A stretch of DNA of 64,000 bases from Xenorhabdus yunnanensis (GCF_028598805.1 NZ_JAQRFI010000015.1:28338-92337); one strand, 5' to 3'; counted from the first letter of the stretch, positions 16,433 to 26,693 are shown. Numbers and translations: made by a program. The notes: generated by a model not told the origin, from the sequence alone.

Positions 16433-17512
16433 ATGAAAGCGGCAACTGCTGTTATCGACCGCCGCGCTCTGCGACACAATTTGCAACAGGTGAGAGTACA
16501 AGCTCCTGACAGTAAACTGATTGCAGTTGTGAAAGCAAACGCCTATGGACATGGTTTATTAGAAACTGCGTACACAATGGAAGATGCTGATTGCTTCGGT
16601 GTCGCTCGAATTGGGGAAGCACTTGCCCTGTGTAGTGGTGGGATCGTCAAACCCATCTTGCTATTGGAAGGTTTTTTTGAAGCGGCTGATCTGCCTATTT
16701 TAGTCGTCAACCATATTGAAACCGTAGTGCATTGCATTGAGCAGCTCGAGGCACTGGAACAGGCGGATTTGTCCTATCCGATTAAAGTGTGGATGAAACT
16801 GGATACAGGCATGCATCGCTTAGGTGTCAGGGTCGATGAAGCAGAAGAATTTTATCAACGTCTGAGCCGCTGCCATAACGTTGAACAACCCGTTAATATC
16901 ATCAGTCATTTTAGCCGTGCAGATGAGCCTACGGTTGAGACGACTCAGCAACAAATTGATTGTTTTATGGCATTTATTGCAGATAAAGCCGGCGAAAAAT
17001 CCATCGCTGCCTCTGGGGGGATTTTATTGTGGTCACAAGCGCATCTGGACTGGGTGCGTCCCGGCATTATGATGTATGGTGCTTCGCCAACGATAGATAA
17101 AACGGCTACTGACTTCAATTTAGTCCCTGCGATGACACTAAAATCCAGCTTAATCGCAGTACGTAAACATAAAGCAGGGGAGTCGGTAGGATACGGCGGT
17201 ATGTGGATCAGCGAGCGTGATACCTGCCTTGGCGTTGTGGCGATGGGATACGGTGATGGTTATCCCCGCAGTGCACCAGTCGGTACACCTGTATTTATCA
17301 ATGGACGGGAAGTGCCGCTTGTTGGTCGCGTATCCATGGATATGATTACTGTGGATCTGGGACCTGCATGTCAGGATAAAGTTGGAGATGAAGTTACGCT
17401 TTGGGGGAATGTTCTGCCAGTGGAAAGAATTGCAGAGCATTCGGGGATCAGTGCTTACGAGCTGATTACGAAGCTGACCTCACGTGTTGCAATGGAATAT
17501 CTAGACGAATAA
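16433..17512 (+). CDS. alr: Alanine racemase
   Basis: This 359-residue protein has the PLP-lysine motif [11 protein letters not shown] (Lys34 region), the GVARIGEAL segment, and the C-terminal catalytic region [12 protein letters not shown] with [13 protein letters not shown]. It makes D-alanine for peptidoglycan by PLP-dependent racemisation of L-alanine in the cytoplasm. AAAAAGGGGATGAA gives a good ribosome-binding site ahead of the ATG. The position between dnaB and tyrB matches E. coli alr rather than the catabolic dadX. Confidence 0.97.
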   Translation: MKAATAVIDRRALRHNLQQVRVQAPDSKLIAVVKANAYGHGLLETAYTMEDADCFGVARIGEALALCSGGIVKPILLLEGFFEAADLPILVVNHIETVVHCIEQLEALEQADLSYPIKVWMKLDTGMHRLGVRVDEAEEFYQRLSRCHNVEQPVNIISHFSRADEPTVETTQQQIDCFMAFIADKAGEKSIAASGGILLWSQAHLDWVRPGIMMYGASPTIDKTATDFNLVPAMTLKSSLIAVRKHKAGESVGYGGMWISERDTCLGVVAMGYGDGYPRSAPVGTPVFINGREVPLVGRVSMDMITVDLGPACQDKVGDEVTLWGNVLPVERIAEHSGISAYELITKLTSRVAMEYLDE

Positions 17513-17576
17513 TCTGGTAAGTTATATTGTTTGCTATTGTATCTTTTATAAACTCACTAGCAGGGAGTATAACGTA

Positions 17577-18770
17577 GTGTTCCAGAATGTTGATGCGTAT
17601 GCGGGTGATCCTATTCTGTCGTTGATGGAAGTATTTAAAAACGATCCTCGTGCAGAAAAAATTAATCTGAGTATCGGGCTATATTACGATGAGCAGGGTA
17701 TAACACCAAAATTGCAGGCTGTTGCGGCTGCCGAAGCACAAATGCGCGCTTTGCCACAGTCTGCGTCTCTTTACCTCCCAATGGAAGGGTTGTTTGCTTA
17801 TCGCGTAGCAATTCAGGAATTGCTGTTCGGCAAAGATCATCCATTGTTAAACCAGAAGCGTATTGCAACCATTCAAACATTGGGTGGCTCAGGTGCACTG
17901 AAAGTAGGAGCCAATTTCTTACATCGTTATTTTCCAGATTCTGAAGTATGGTGCAGTGATCCGACCTGGGAAAACCATGCTGCCATTTTTGCCGGAGCTG
18001 GCGTCAAGGTGAACTATTACCCTTATTTTGATGATAAAACCAAAGGGGTGAAATTTGACGAAATGCTGGCAACATTCAAACAATTGCCTACAAAAAGTAT
18101 TATTTTAATGCATCCTTGCTGTCATAACCCAACAGGTTCAGATCTCACTAATGATCAATGGGATCAGGTGGTTCAAGTTGCCAAAGAGCGGGAATTGCTA
18201 CCTTTCCTTGATATCGCTTATCAGGGTTTTGCTGATGGCATGGAAGAAGATGCTTATGTGATCCGAGCAATGGCAAATGCGGAGCTACCTTGTCTGGTCA
18301 GTAACTCATTCTCGAAAATTTTCTCATTGTATGGTGAGCGAGTTGGTGGGTTATCAGTTATCTGTGACGATGCAAAAGTGGCTGAACGTGTTTTAGGGCA
18401 ATTGAAAGCGGGAGTGCGCCGTATTTACTCCAGTCCCCCAAATTTTGGGGCGCAGGTTGTTGCCAGAGTATTGAGTAATACTGAGTTAAAAAACCAATGG
18501 CTGGAAGAAGTAGAACGGATGCGCTTGCGTATTCTGGAAATGCGGACAGTATTGGTAAATGCATTAAAAAAAGCCTTGCCGGAGAAAAATTTTGACCACT
18601 TACTGAAACAGCGCGGCATGTTCAGCTATACCGGGTTCAGCCAGAAACAAGTTGATAGATTGCGTGAAGAATTCGGTGTTTATCTGGTCGGTTCTGGCCG
18701 TGTTTGTATGGCTGGAGTGAATCACCATAACGTACAGCGTATTGCAGAGGCATTTTCTGCGGTGAGTTAG
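17577..18770 (+). CDS. tyrB: Aromatic-amino-acid aminotransferase TyrB
   Basis: This 397-residue protein is a class I PLP aminotransferase. The opening [20 protein letters not shown] and the GTG start match E. coli TyrB. The PLP-binding lysine is in [16 protein letters not shown], and [12 protein letters not shown] is the substrate/PLP loop. It performs the last step of tyrosine and phenylalanine synthesis and also acts on leucine and aspartate. GGGAG lies upstream of the GTG. E. coli tyrB is repressed by TyrR; I could not find a convincing TyrR box in the 64-base gap. Confidence 0.95.
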   Translation: MFQNVDAYAGDPILSLMEVFKNDPRAEKINLSIGLYYDEQGITPKLQAVAAAEAQMRALPQSASLYLPMEGLFAYRVAIQELLFGKDHPLLNQKRIATIQTLGGSGALKVGANFLHRYFPDSEVWCSDPTWENHAAIFAGAGVKVNYYPYFDDKTKGVKFDEMLATFKQLPTKSIILMHPCCHNPTGSDLTNDQWDQVVQVAKERELLPFLDIAYQGFADGMEEDAYVIRAMANAELPCLVSNSFSKIFSLYGERVGGLSVICDDAKVAERVLGQLKAGVRRIYSSPPNFGAQVVARVLSNTELKNQWLEEVERMRLRILEMRTVLVNALKKALPEKNFDHLLKQRGMFSYTGFSQKQVDRLREEFGVYLVGSGRVCMAGVNHHNVQRIAEAFSAVS

Positions 18771-18790
18771 TGATCTTATATCACTGGTAG

Positions 18791-18829
18791 AATTTCAAGT
18801 TGCAGCTTTATTGGCCGCAACTTGAAATT
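18791..18829. terminator. Palindrome downstream of tyrB
   Basis: AATTTCAAGTTGC (18791-18803) pairs with GCAACTTGAAATT (18817-18829), a 13-base perfect stem. It could stop tyrB transcription, but there is no T-run. The arms resemble the ends of the palindromic repeats at 29345 and 32425, so it may be a shrunken derivative of that repeat. Confidence 0.5.
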
Positions 18830-19111
18830 GCTAGCTTAAAAAAGTGTTAGCCCAAATTAGAAGATTTTTATAGGGTATTTGTGATTGAAGTTTGTTCGCT
18901 CTGTCAATCTATAACTTCTTCATATATAGTAGCCATCTAAATATAGTAATCATCTAAATTTAAAAAATCTTTCACTTTAATATTAAATGCCAATCGAATA
19001 TTTAACTTAATCCTTCTTCATGAAAGGATTAAATAAATGGAAATAAAGAAAATGTAATACCAACTCTTGAACTCTTTCATCGGTCATTCAGATGAACATT
19101 AGTCTGTAAAG
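18830..19111. other. AT-rich gap upstream of the RNA-repair operon
   Basis: No gene is visible. The sequence is about three-quarters A+T and includes tandem near-repeats (ATATAGTAGCCATCTAAA and ATATAGTAATCATCTAAA at about 18925-18960). It presumably carries the promoter of the next operon. Confidence 0.4.
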
Positions 19112-19159
19112 GTGACATTGCGCTTTTATTGGGATAATTATCAAAAGAGTCAAAGCATT

Positions 19160-19891
19160 ATGGATATGCAATCAAGAAAGTATGGTAGAACGTTCCATTA
19201 TCCGTTCTCGCCAGGCACGACCAGTGACGATCGTATTAATTCTCATTGGTGGCTCGATATGAAAAAAATTAAGCAGCTTATTCATACCGAAAAATTGGAC
19301 GGTGAGAATAATTGTTTAAATCGCTATGGCGTATTCGCCCGTTCACATGCGGCACCAACACAATCGGCATGGACTCAACAGATTCGTCAGCGTTGGCAAT
19401 TGCTTAAAGACGATTTAGGCGATATTGAGATCTTTGGCGAAAATCTTTATGCCATTCATTCCATCGAATATCTTCATATTGAAGAATACTTCTTTGTATT
19501 TGCGGTGCGCATTAAAGATTGCTGGCTCAGTTGGGAAGAAGTCAAATTTTATGCCGCATTATTCGATTTTCCGACAGTGCCTGAAATCAATATTCCTGAA
19601 ACATCGAATGAATCTGCATTTATGCAAAATATTATTGAAACGGCAAGGCAGGGCAGTTGTTTTTCTTCTTGGGATACACAAACCAAGCAAGAGTGCTCAA
19701 TGGAAGGCATTGTTAGCCGAGATGCAGGAGAATATTTGATAACTGATTTTGCGCATCATGTTTTTAAATATGTGCGAAAAAATCATGTTAAAACGGATAT
19801 ACATTGGAAACGTCATTGGCAAAGAGCACCTCTATATTTCGAACGTCTTTCTGGTTCAAATAAAAATAGGGCAAAAGGAGAAAGGGAATGA
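19160..19891 (+). CDS. RNA ligase family protein (Rnl2-like nucleotidyltransferase)
   Basis: This protein of about 243 residues has the nucleotidyltransferase motifs of ATP-dependent RNA/DNA ligases in order: motif I EKLDGENNCL (Lys that takes AMP, near residue 45), motif III-like EIFGENLYAIHSIEY, motif IV MEGIVSRD, and motif V FKYVRKNHV. The N-terminal KYGRTFHYPFSPGTTSDDR is a conserved opening in relatives I recall. It should seal 5'-phosphate and 3'-hydroxyl ends. The frame extends upstream to GTG 19112, where AAAGGTGA is present, so a longer N-terminus is possible. Its stop overlaps the next gene (ATGA), so sealing and end-healing enzymes are co-translated. Confidence 0.83.
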   Translation: MDMQSRKYGRTFHYPFSPGTTSDDRINSHWWLDMKKIKQLIHTEKLDGENNCLNRYGVFARSHAAPTQSAWTQQIRQRWQLLKDDLGDIEIFGENLYAIHSIEYLHIEEYFFVFAVRIKDCWLSWEEVKFYAALFDFPTVPEINIPETSNESAFMQNIIETARQGSCFSSWDTQTKQECSMEGIVSRDAGEYLITDFAHHVFKYVRKNHVKTDIHWKRHWQRAPLYFERLSGSNKNRAKGERE

Positions 19892-21015
19892 GTTGGGTAT
19901 TCAGCCACCATAAGTCATGGGATTATTTATCCTCAACCTTCTCTTTTATCGCTGATATGAATGGTGTTCAGCAAGATCCCATTCACCATGCCGAAGGTGA
20001 TGTCGCAATCCACACTCAAATGGTATTGGCGGCATTGGAGCTATTACCCGAATATTCATTATTGGCCCCGGAAGAACAGGAAATTCTTTGGACGGCGGCA
20101 TTATTACATGATGTAGAGAAGCGTAGTACGACGCGGATAGATTGGGATGGACACATTATTTCTCCGGGACACGCCCGTAAAGGAGAATTAACGGCCAGAA
20201 AAATTCTGTTTCAGCAAATACCAACACCATTTGCAATACGGGAACAGATCGCCGCACTTGTGCGTTTCCATGGATTACCATTGTGGTTAATGGAAAAACC
20301 CAGTCCACAAAAGGCATTATTGGCGGCATCATTGCGTGTTGATACTTATTTGCTGGCTTTACTGGCAAAAGCAGATGTATTAGGGCGCACATGTCATGAC
20401 GCACAGGAATTATTGGAACGTATTGAGCTGTTTGAGCTTTACTGCCGTGAACAGGGTTGCTGGCGGGAGTCACGGGTATTCTCATCTAGTGAGGCTTGTT
20501 TCCATTACTTTTTTACGGATAGTGAGCAGCCAGATTACCAGCCTTATGATAACTATGGCAGTCAGGTAACCTTGTTGTGCGGATTGCCGGGGATGGGTAA
20601 AGACCATTTTATCCAACTATATGGCGAAGGAATGCCTGTGATTAGTCTGGATGCGATTCGTCGCGAACATCAAATTAGTCCAGAAGATAAACATGCCAAT
20701 GGTTGGGTTGTACAGCAAGCAAAGCAGCAAGCCAGAGATAAATTGCGTAGCAGGCAAAATTTCATTTGGAATGCCACCAACCTGACAGAACAGATACGCC
20801 AGCAACTCATCAAATTATTTGTGAGTTATGATGCCCGAGTTAGGATTGTTTACATTGAACAAGACTATAAACGTTGGCATAAACAGAACAGCAATCGTCA
20901 ATATGCTGTACCGGATAAGGTGATGGATCGGATGCTTGGTAAGCTGGAGGTTCCGACACCGGAAGAGGCACATGAAGTTTGCTATTTCATTGACTCGGAG
21001 CTTTTGAATCGATAA
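19888..21015 (+). CDS. HD-phosphoesterase / polynucleotide-kinase fusion (end-healing enzyme)
   Basis: This 375-residue protein has two domains. The N-terminal half is an HD hydrolase with HTQMVLAALELL, ALLHDVEKRSTT, a GHARKGE segment and a late LLALLAKADVLGR metal-ligand region. The C-terminal half is a P-loop kinase with LLCGLPGMGKDHF (near residue 228) and ISLDAIRREHQ, then NFIWNATNLTEQIRQQL and IVYIEQDYKRWHKQN. This matches the HD-Pnk type described in Runella, where the HD domain removes 2',3'-phosphates and the kinase adds 5'-phosphate. Overlapped with the ligase gene, it would make cut RNA ends ready for sealing. Substrate in this organism is inferred. Confidence 0.85.
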   Translation: MSWVFSHHKSWDYLSSTFSFIADMNGVQQDPIHHAEGDVAIHTQMVLAALELLPEYSLLAPEEQEILWTAALLHDVEKRSTTRIDWDGHIISPGHARKGELTARKILFQQIPTPFAIREQIAALVRFHGLPLWLMEKPSPQKALLAASLRVDTYLLALLAKADVLGRTCHDAQELLERIELFELYCREQGCWRESRVFSSSEACFHYFFTDSEQPDYQPYDNYGSQVTLLCGLPGMGKDHFIQLYGEGMPVISLDAIRREHQISPEDKHANGWVVQQAKQQARDKLRSRQNFIWNATNLTEQIRQQLIKLFVSYDARVRIVYIEQDYKRWHKQNSNRQYAVPDKVMDRMLGKLEVPTPEEAHEVCYFIDSELLNR

Positions 21016-21066
21016 CTACAGAATATATTTCTGGTGATTTCGCTGAAAAGATCTTATTGGAAAAGA

Positions 21067-21101
21067 TAGAAGGCTGTTGGAATTACGTAGCCTTCTATTT
21101 T
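21067..21101 (+). terminator. Terminator of the RNA-repair operon
   Basis: TAGAAGGCT (21067-21075) pairs with AGCCTTCTA (21089-21097), followed by TTTTAAT. It ends the two-gene operon just before the convergent dsbB-like gene. Confidence 0.75.
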
Positions 21102-21122
21102 AATGATTTCAGTATGAAAGAA

Positions 21123-21689
21123 TTACTTCTTTAGTAACTGATAGAACGTCGGGTTGTCATCACATTGTCCGCCGCCACATTCCAATATGGTAGAAACCAG
21201 ATTGGCTGCAATTAAAAATGCGAACAAACCCATAGCAATTTTGCCTAATGGTGGTGGCGTGTATTTTGCTGAATCAGTATTACCGATTTTCAGAGGCATA
21301 ATAACCGCAATGGCAATGATCGTCAGAATAGACAGAATTGCGGCCCAAGTATAAAAATGCAGGCCGAAGAAAGTTGAACCATATCCCATATCTCCCGGCA
21401 GGATATGGAGAGAAACCTGACGCATGGCAACGAAACCAGTCACAATACAGCCGAGTAATGAGAGGCTATAATGGGCGTTTTTTATACCGAAGTAAATATT
21501 AAACAAAAAGCCGAAACCAATCATGATGATGCCTGCACGCTGCAATAAACATAATGGGCAGGGAAGTTCAAAACGCGCTAGCTGATAATAAAACGCGACT
21601 ATCAAAATTACACTAATACCGAACAGACCGAGGATATTCAAGGCCATTGCGAGGTTAACATTACGCGGTGCTGACATTGTATTATTCAT
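21123..21689 (-). CDS. DsbB-family disulfide-bond formation protein
   Basis: This 188-residue inner-membrane protein has about five hydrophobic segments, rather than the usual four of DsbB. A CPLCLLQRAG motif after the first membrane segment gives the quinone-linked CxxC. A periplasmic loop has LPGDMGYGSTFFG, and the C-terminal tail has ECGGGQCDD. DsbB-type proteins reoxidise DsbA using quinones. The length, the missing second canonical loop Cys pair and the extra C-terminal helix with its own Cys pair point to a DsbB-like paralogue rather than the housekeeping dsbB. GGAGG lies upstream of ATG 21689; the DUF5993-type gene is 12 bases upstream. Confidence 0.8.
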   Translation of the reverse strand: MNNTMSAPRNVNLAMALNILGLFGISVILIVAFYYQLARFELPCPLCLLQRAGIIMIGFGFLFNIYFGIKNAHYSLSLLGCIVTGFVAMRQVSLHILPGDMGYGSTFFGLHFYTWAAILSILTIIAIAVIMPLKIGNTDSAKYTPPPLGKIAMGLFAFLIAANLVSTILECGGGQCDDNPTFYQLLKK

Positions 21690-21701
21690 TACGGCCTCCG
21701 A

Positions 21702-21860
21702 TTAAAAAGAAAGGTTTAATGCATCAGTTGCATGATATTTAAACCAAAATACCGTGATGATGAATAAAGCAAACCAAAGCGTATATGTCAGCTTTTTTTT
21801 GCCAGTAATGACAGTGACGATTGTAACTAGCGCAATTAAGAACGGTAAAAACATATACAT
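21702..21860 (-). CDS. DUF5993-like small membrane protein
   Basis: This 52-residue protein starts MYMFLPFLIALVTIVTVITG, continues with KKKLTYTLWFALFIITVFWF and ends YHATDALNLSF. It has two transmembrane helices joined by a basic turn. I recognise it as DUF5993, found next to DsbB-like genes. It lies 12 bases upstream of the dsbB-like gene and is surely co-transcribed, so it may be a partner subunit of that membrane protein. GGAGATTAAAC precedes the ATG. Confidence 0.75.
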   Translation of the reverse strand: MYMFLPFLIALVTIVTVITGKKKLTYTLWFALFIITVFWFKYHATDALNLSF

Positions 21861-22041
21861 GTTTAATCTCCATTATAAATTTAAAGAATATGTTATGCCA
21901 TTTTGGCATTGATGCATTGGTAATATGATCATTAATAATATTAGGTCAACCATATATTATGAGATCATCAGATAGATTATTTCACTAACCCTTTCGCTCT
22001 ACAGGAAGTTTAGCTGTGAGCGGAAAACAAGCTTGTTATTA

Positions 22042-22236
22042 CTAATAATTGGTTAGTTGCATGATTTTCTGACTGAGATGTTTTTCCTCATTTTCTAACT
22101 GGCTAACTATATTTTCTAACCGCCTGACTTTAGCGTTAAGAACGTTAAGTTTATTGTTTATTTCTATGATTTTATGGATTATTTTGAAATTTTGATGTCG
22201 ATTTTTTTGGGAAGGAGAGATATTGTTTTTTGCCAT
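22042..22236 (-). CDS. Hypothetical small coiled-coil protein
   Basis: This 64-residue frame begins MAKNNISPSQKNRHQNFKII and continues with a leucine/isoleucine heptad-like pattern (NNKLNVLNAKVRRLENIV, then SQLENEEKHLSQKI). A single long coiled coil is likely. TGAGG lies about 11 bases before the ATG, a loose but usable site. I do not recognise a family. Confidence 0.4.
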   Translation of the reverse strand: MAKNNISPSQKNRHQNFKIIHKIIEINNKLNVLNAKVRRLENIVSQLENEEKHLSQKIMQLTNY

Positions 22237-22396
22237 TAGACAGTTAACCTCAATGTGATTTTTAGCGCTATCAGGCCGTATTTATTTGAATCTTGAATAT
22301 AGCGTAATCATAGAACACATCTAGTAAACTGCAATACAACAGAAAGATAAATAATCTGCCTTTAATATTTTATTGAGCCGAAAGAGGAAAAGTACA

Positions 22397-22490
22397 AATC
22401 TAATCCCCGTTTACACGGGGAACACGTGGTTTTTCACCACAAAGATAAATATTCTGCCGGTTTATCCCCGTACATAGCAACGGGGAAGAA
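22397..22490 (-). CRISPR. Two-repeat relic of a type I-E CRISPR array
   Basis: On the complement strand, 22425-22397 begins GTGTTCCCCGTGTAAACGGG, which matches type I-E repeats of enterobacteria (GTGTTCCCCGTGTACACGGG). It is separated by exactly 32 bases (22426-22457), the normal I-E spacer length, from a second copy starting CGGTTTATCCCCGT at 22458. The second copy carries an insertion between the palindrome arms (ACATAGCA then ACGGGG), and the first has lost the CGGTTT edge. No cas genes are in the window. It is best read as a decayed mini-array; the spacer contains the palindrome GTGGTTTTTCACCAC. Confidence 0.6.
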
Positions 22491-22582
22491 AAATTGAATA
22501 ATGTGCTTTAAATCCTAAGCCACTATTCAGAAAGATCATCGTATCATGAGAAAGATAATAGTACCAAAATAGAACATTATTC

Positions 22583-25414
22583 TCACTTAGGTTGTAGTAT
22601 CGGCTTCAAAAAACGAGCAGTGTGAGATTTTTCGCACTGGGCCACTTCTTCTGGTGTTCCCGATACTAGTATCTTACCGCCACCGCTGCCGCCTTCAGGG
22701 CCAAGGTCGACAATCCAGTCAGCCGTTTTGATGACATCCAGATTATGCTCGATGACAACAATGGTATTTCCTTGATCCCGTAGTTGATGCAGAACAGACA
22801 GCAATTGCTGAATATCCGCAAAATGCAGGCCAGTTGTTGGCTCATCAAGGATATACAGGGTCTGGCCTGTACCCCGTTTGGATAATTCCCGCGCGAGTTT
22901 TACCCGTTGTGCTTCCCCGCCTGAAAGTGTTGTTGCAGATTGCCCCAGACGAATATAGGAGAGGCCAACATCTATCAAGGTTTGTAGCTTGCGGGCAAGA
23001 GCCGGGACTGCATCGAAAAATTCACAGGCCTCTTCAATGGTCATATTCAGCACTTCATTAATATTCTTACCTTTATATTTGATTTCCAGCGTTTCGCGGT
23101 TGTAACGCTTGCCTTTGCATTGATCGCAAGACACATAAACATCAGGCAAGAAGTGCATCTCAACTTTAATTACGCCATCACCCTGACAGGCTTCACAGCG
23201 TCCACCTTTAACGTTGAAACTGAAACGCCCCGGCGTATAACCACGGGTTCGGGATTCAGGAACTCCAGAGAATAATTCCCTTACTGGGGTGAACACGCCA
23301 GTATAAGTAGCAGGGTTTGAGCGAGGAGTTCTGCCAATCGGGCTTTGGTCGATATCGATCACTTTATCAAAGTGCTCAAGACCTTGGATATCGATGTAAG
23401 GTGCAGGAGTAATATTTGTTGCCCCATTGAGCTGGCGCTGTGCTATAGGGAACAACGTATCGTTGATCAACGTTGATTTGCCGGAACCAGAAACACCAGT
23501 GATACAAGTAAACAAGCCAACAGGCAGTTTTAATGTCACCTTTTTCAGATTATTACCTTTTGCGCCAATCAATTTCAGCATTTTGTCTGGATTGGCTGGC
23601 ACACGCCGCTCTGGAATGGCAATCTTGCGTTCACCACTCAGGTATTTGCCTGTGAGGGATTTTTGGCTTCCCATAATATCGGCTATAGTGCCTTCGGCAA
23701 CAATCTCACCACCATGCACACCCGCTCCTGGCCCGATATCAATAATATGATCAGCCGCACGGATGGCGTCTTCGTCATGTTCGACTACGATAACGGTATT
23801 GCCCAAATTGCGCAGATGCAGCAGCGTTTCCAGCAAACGCTCATTATCCCGTTGATGCAGACCAATGGAAGGTTCATCCAGCACATACATTACACCAACA
23901 AGACCAGCACCAATCTGGCTCGCCAGACGGATACGCTGTGCTTCCCCGCCAGAAAGGGTTTCTGCTGAACGAGAGAGAGTCAGATAATTCAATCCAACGT
24001 TAACCAAGAATTTCAGACGATCATGGATCTCTTTCAGGACTTTTTCGGCAATTTTGGCTCGTTGTCCACTCAATTTGATATTTTGGAAAAACTCCATCGC
24101 ATGACCGATGCTGAAATCCGAAATTTGCGGCAGCGTGGTATTTCCGATAAAAACATGACGTGCTTCTTGACGCAATCGAGTTCCGTCGCAAGAAACACAG
24201 GAGCGATTGCTGATATATTTTGCCAACTCTTCCCGTACTGAGGTGGATTCCGTCTCTTTATAGCGGCGTTCCATATTATGCAAAACACCTTCAAACGGAT
24301 GGTTACGCACGGTCACATCGCCACGGTCATTGGTGTATTTGAATTCGATAGACTCTTTGTCTGAACCGTATAAAACCGCTTTTCGAATGGCTGGGCTTAA
24401 CTGATTAAATGATGCTTCGATATCGAATTTGTAGTGTTCAGCCAGTGATTTCAGCATCTGGAAATAATAGAAATTACGGCGATCCCAACCGCGGATTGCA
24501 CCACCTGCAAGGGAAATATCTTCATTCTGAACAACACGCTCGGGATCGAAAAATTGCTGAACGCCTAAGCCGTCACAAGTTGGGCAAGCACCAGCGGGAT
24601 TGTTGAAGGAAAACAGGCGTGGCTCCAGCTCGCTCATACTATAGCCACATATTGAACAGGCAAAATTGGCGGAGAAAACCAGTTCCTCGGCCTGAGTATC
24701 ATCCATATTGGCAATAACGGCAGTACCACCGGAAAGCTCCAACGCAGTTTCGAGTGATTCCGCCAATCGTTGAGCGAGGTCAGCACGTACTTTGAAACGG
24801 TCGATGACGACTTCGATAGTATGTTTTTTCTGTAATTCGAGTTTTGGTGGATCGGAAAGATCACATACTTCACCATCAATACGGGTGCGGATATAGCCTT
24901 GTGCCGCGAGATTATCCAGCAGCTTGGCATGCTCGCCCTTACGCTCTTTGACGACAGGCGCCAGTAGCATCAGGCGTTGACCTTCCGGCAGTGTCAGAAC
25001 GTTATCCACCATCTGGCTGATCGTCTGTGCCGCCAGCGTAATATCGTGTTCAGGGCAGCGCGGTTCGCCCACTCGTGCAAATAGCAAGCGGAGATAATCG
25101 TGAATTTCAGTTATTGTTCCGACGGTAGATCGCGGGTTATGGGAAGTAGACTTTTGCTCAATAGAAATGGCCGGTGATAGCCCCTCAATATGATCGACAT
25201 CCGGTTTTTCCATCAGTGACAAAAATTGGCGGGCATATGCAGAGAGTGATTCAACATAGCGGCGTTGCCCCTCTGCATACAGGGTATCGAAAGCCAGAGA
25301 TGACTTACCGGAGCCAGATAGCCCAGTAATGACTATTAGCTTGTCACGGGGAATTATTAAATTGATATTCTTGAGATTATGGGTGCGGGCGCCCCGAACT
25401 TCGATGTTATCCAT
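22583..25414 (-). CDS. uvrA: UvrABC excinuclease subunit A
   Basis: This 943-residue protein is full length. It has two ABC ATPase modules: Walker [21 protein letters not shown] near residue 31 and [16 protein letters not shown] near residue 640, with signature motifs [14 protein letters not shown] and [14 protein letters not shown]. Zinc modules are visible as [14 protein letters not shown] with CPTCDG, and CEACQGDG with [10 protein letters not shown]. UvrA scans DNA for bulky lesions and loads UvrB. It is divergent from ssb across 270 bases that contain a LexA box, as in E. coli. Confidence 0.98.
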   Translation of the reverse strand: MDNIEVRGARTHNLKNINLIIPRDKLIVITGLSGSGKSSLAFDTLYAEGQRRYVESLSAYARQFLSLMEKPDVDHIEGLSPAISIEQKSTSHNPRSTVGTITEIHDYLRLLFARVGEPRCPEHDITLAAQTISQMVDNVLTLPEGQRLMLLAPVVKERKGEHAKLLDNLAAQGYIRTRIDGEVCDLSDPPKLELQKKHTIEVVIDRFKVRADLAQRLAESLETALELSGGTAVIANMDDTQAEELVFSANFACSICGYSMSELEPRLFSFNNPAGACPTCDGLGVQQFFDPERVVQNEDISLAGGAIRGWDRRNFYYFQMLKSLAEHYKFDIEASFNQLSPAIRKAVLYGSDKESIEFKYTNDRGDVTVRNHPFEGVLHNMERRYKETESTSVREELAKYISNRSCVSCDGTRLRQEARHVFIGNTTLPQISDFSIGHAMEFFQNIKLSGQRAKIAEKVLKEIHDRLKFLVNVGLNYLTLSRSAETLSGGEAQRIRLASQIGAGLVGVMYVLDEPSIGLHQRDNERLLETLLHLRNLGNTVIVVEHDEDAIRAADHIIDIGPGAGVHGGEIVAEGTIADIMGSQKSLTGKYLSGERKIAIPERRVPANPDKMLKLIGAKGNNLKKVTLKLPVGLFTCITGVSGSGKSTLINDTLFPIAQRQLNGATNITPAPYIDIQGLEHFDKVIDIDQSPIGRTPRSNPATYTGVFTPVRELFSGVPESRTRGYTPGRFSFNVKGGRCEACQGDGVIKVEMHFLPDVYVSCDQCKGKRYNRETLEIKYKGKNINEVLNMTIEEACEFFDAVPALARKLQTLIDVGLSYIRLGQSATTLSGGEAQRVKLARELSKRGTGQTLYILDEPTTGLHFADIQQLLSVLHQLRDQGNTIVVIEHNLDVIKTADWIVDLGPEGGSGGGKILVSGTPEEVAQCEKSHTARFLKPILQPK

Positions 25415-25497
25415 ATACCACTTCCCAGATTATTGATAGTGCAAAACTCTATTTATAGTGCAAAACTCATAAACGCGTCATTATTGCACAAACATTG

Positions 25498-25513
25498 CTG
25501 AATGGATATACAG
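25498..25513. promoter_or_regulatory. LexA (SOS) box between uvrA and ssb
   Basis: CTGAATGGATATACAG fits the CTG-N10-CAG LexA consensus with an AT-rich centre, and lies in the shared uvrA/ssb promoter region, where E. coli has one. It probably represses uvrA and one ssb promoter until DNA damage. Confidence 0.75.
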
Positions 25514-25684
25514 TGTTTAATGGAGAATTATACTGTAACCATGATAATGTAAAGTACGATGAGCTTCGCAAAGTATAATATAACGGCTCTCTGTTTAAAC
25601 TTAGTCCTCGCATGGTAAACTACTTCGCTTATAATTAGAGAATTCTATTTTTTAGCAAAATTCATTTCATCAGGAGTATTCCCA

Positions 25685-26203
25685 ATGGCCAGCAGAGGCG
25701 TAAACAAAGTTATTTTAGTGGGTAATTTGGGGCAGGACCCGGAAGTTCGCTATATGCCGAATGGCGGTGCAGTCACCAACATTACTCTGGCAACGTCTGA
25801 GAGCTGGCGTGACAAGCAAACCGGTGAGATGAGAGAGAAAACCGAATGGCATCGCGTAGTGATATTCGGTAAATTGGCAGAAGTCGCCGGTGAATACCTG
25901 CGCAAAGGCTCTCAGGTTTATATCGAAGGTTCTTTACAGACTCGCAAATGGCAGGATCAGAGTGGTCAAGATCGTTATACCACGGAAGTTGCGGTCAATC
26001 CTATCGGCGGCACCATGCAAATGCTGGGCAGCCGCGGCAGTGCAGCAAGCCAAGATGCACCAGCACAAGGTGGTTGGGGACAACCACAGCAGCCACAAGC
26101 ATCTCAGCAATTCAGCGGCGGCGCTCCGTCTCGCCCGGCACAGTCTCCTGCGCCACAGAGCAATGAGCCACCAATGGATTTCGATGATGACATTCCGTTC
26201 TAA
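25685..26203 (+). CDS. ssb: Single-stranded DNA-binding protein
   Basis: This 172-residue protein has the OB fold opening [20 protein letters not shown] and [20 protein letters not shown], a Gln/Pro/Gly-rich linker from about residue 115, and the acidic tip MDFDDDIPF that recruits repair and replication partners. It forms tetramers on ssDNA. CAGGAG precedes the ATG. It is the chromosomal type by its length and its pairing with uvrA. Confidence 0.98.
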   Translation: MASRGVNKVILVGNLGQDPEVRYMPNGGAVTNITLATSESWRDKQTGEMREKTEWHRVVIFGKLAEVAGEYLRKGSQVYIEGSLQTRKWQDQSGQDRYTTEVAVNPIGGTMQMLGSRGSAASQDAPAQGGWGQPQQPQASQQFSGGAPSRPAQSPAPQSNEPPMDFDDDIPF

Positions 26204-26242
26204 CGTTTACTAAGAGCATTTAGGTAAGTTTCTGTCTATAAG

Positions 26243-26266
26243 ACCCCGTTTATACGGGGTTTTTTT
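26243..26266 (+). terminator. ssb terminator
   Basis: ACCCCG (26243-26248) pairs with CGGGGT (26255-26260), followed by six T residues. A standard intrinsic terminator 40 bases after ssb. Confidence 0.8.
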
Positions 26267-26363
26267 GTGCTTACATAATATTTTTTATCGATTTTTTGGT
26301 ATAAATAGGTTTATTGGCTACCTTTGGAAAGTGGGATGGGTTTTTCGTAGGGATTACCATTAT

Positions 26364-26644
26364 ATAAGAAAGGTTCTTACGGTATTGGTTTTATCATTGT
26401 TTTTAGTTAGATGTGGTGAGCTGAAGCTTGATGCTTCAAGCAATACAGCAATGAAAGAATCCATTCAGAAAATAAATCAGGAATTGTCATCAGAAGACCG
26501 AGTGAAGTTCAAAAAACAATAGAGGTGACTATATTCAAAGTCGGTTTTTCTAATGCTGATAAAGCCCAAAAGATTCAAAAGTTCAAAGCAGCACTTTATG
26601 GCAAAACGGCCAAAGAAATCATAGAAATGGGTGAGAAGAAGTAA
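26364..26644 (+). pseudogene. Broken DUF6694-like lipoprotein gene
   Basis: The frame RKVLTVLVLSLFLVRCGELK resembles the start of small lipoproteins, but the initiating ATG appears as ATA and the residue before the lipobox cysteine is Arg instead of Gly or Ala. The coding sense continues MKESIQKINQELSSEDRVKF, stops at 26519-26521, and resumes in another frame from about 26525 (VTIFKVGFSNADKAQKIQKF) with KTAKEIIEMGEKK to 26644. Three independent lesions mark it as a decayed gene. The family name is from motif memory. Confidence 0.6.
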
Positions 26645-26693
26645 ATAAGCCTTAAGAGGAGCTTTTCTCTTCATATACAGTTTGTAAAACTCA

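Noticed and set aside
17513..17576. A TyrR box ahead of tyrB.
   Set aside because: The best match to TGTAAA-N6-TTTACA was poor, so I did not report one.
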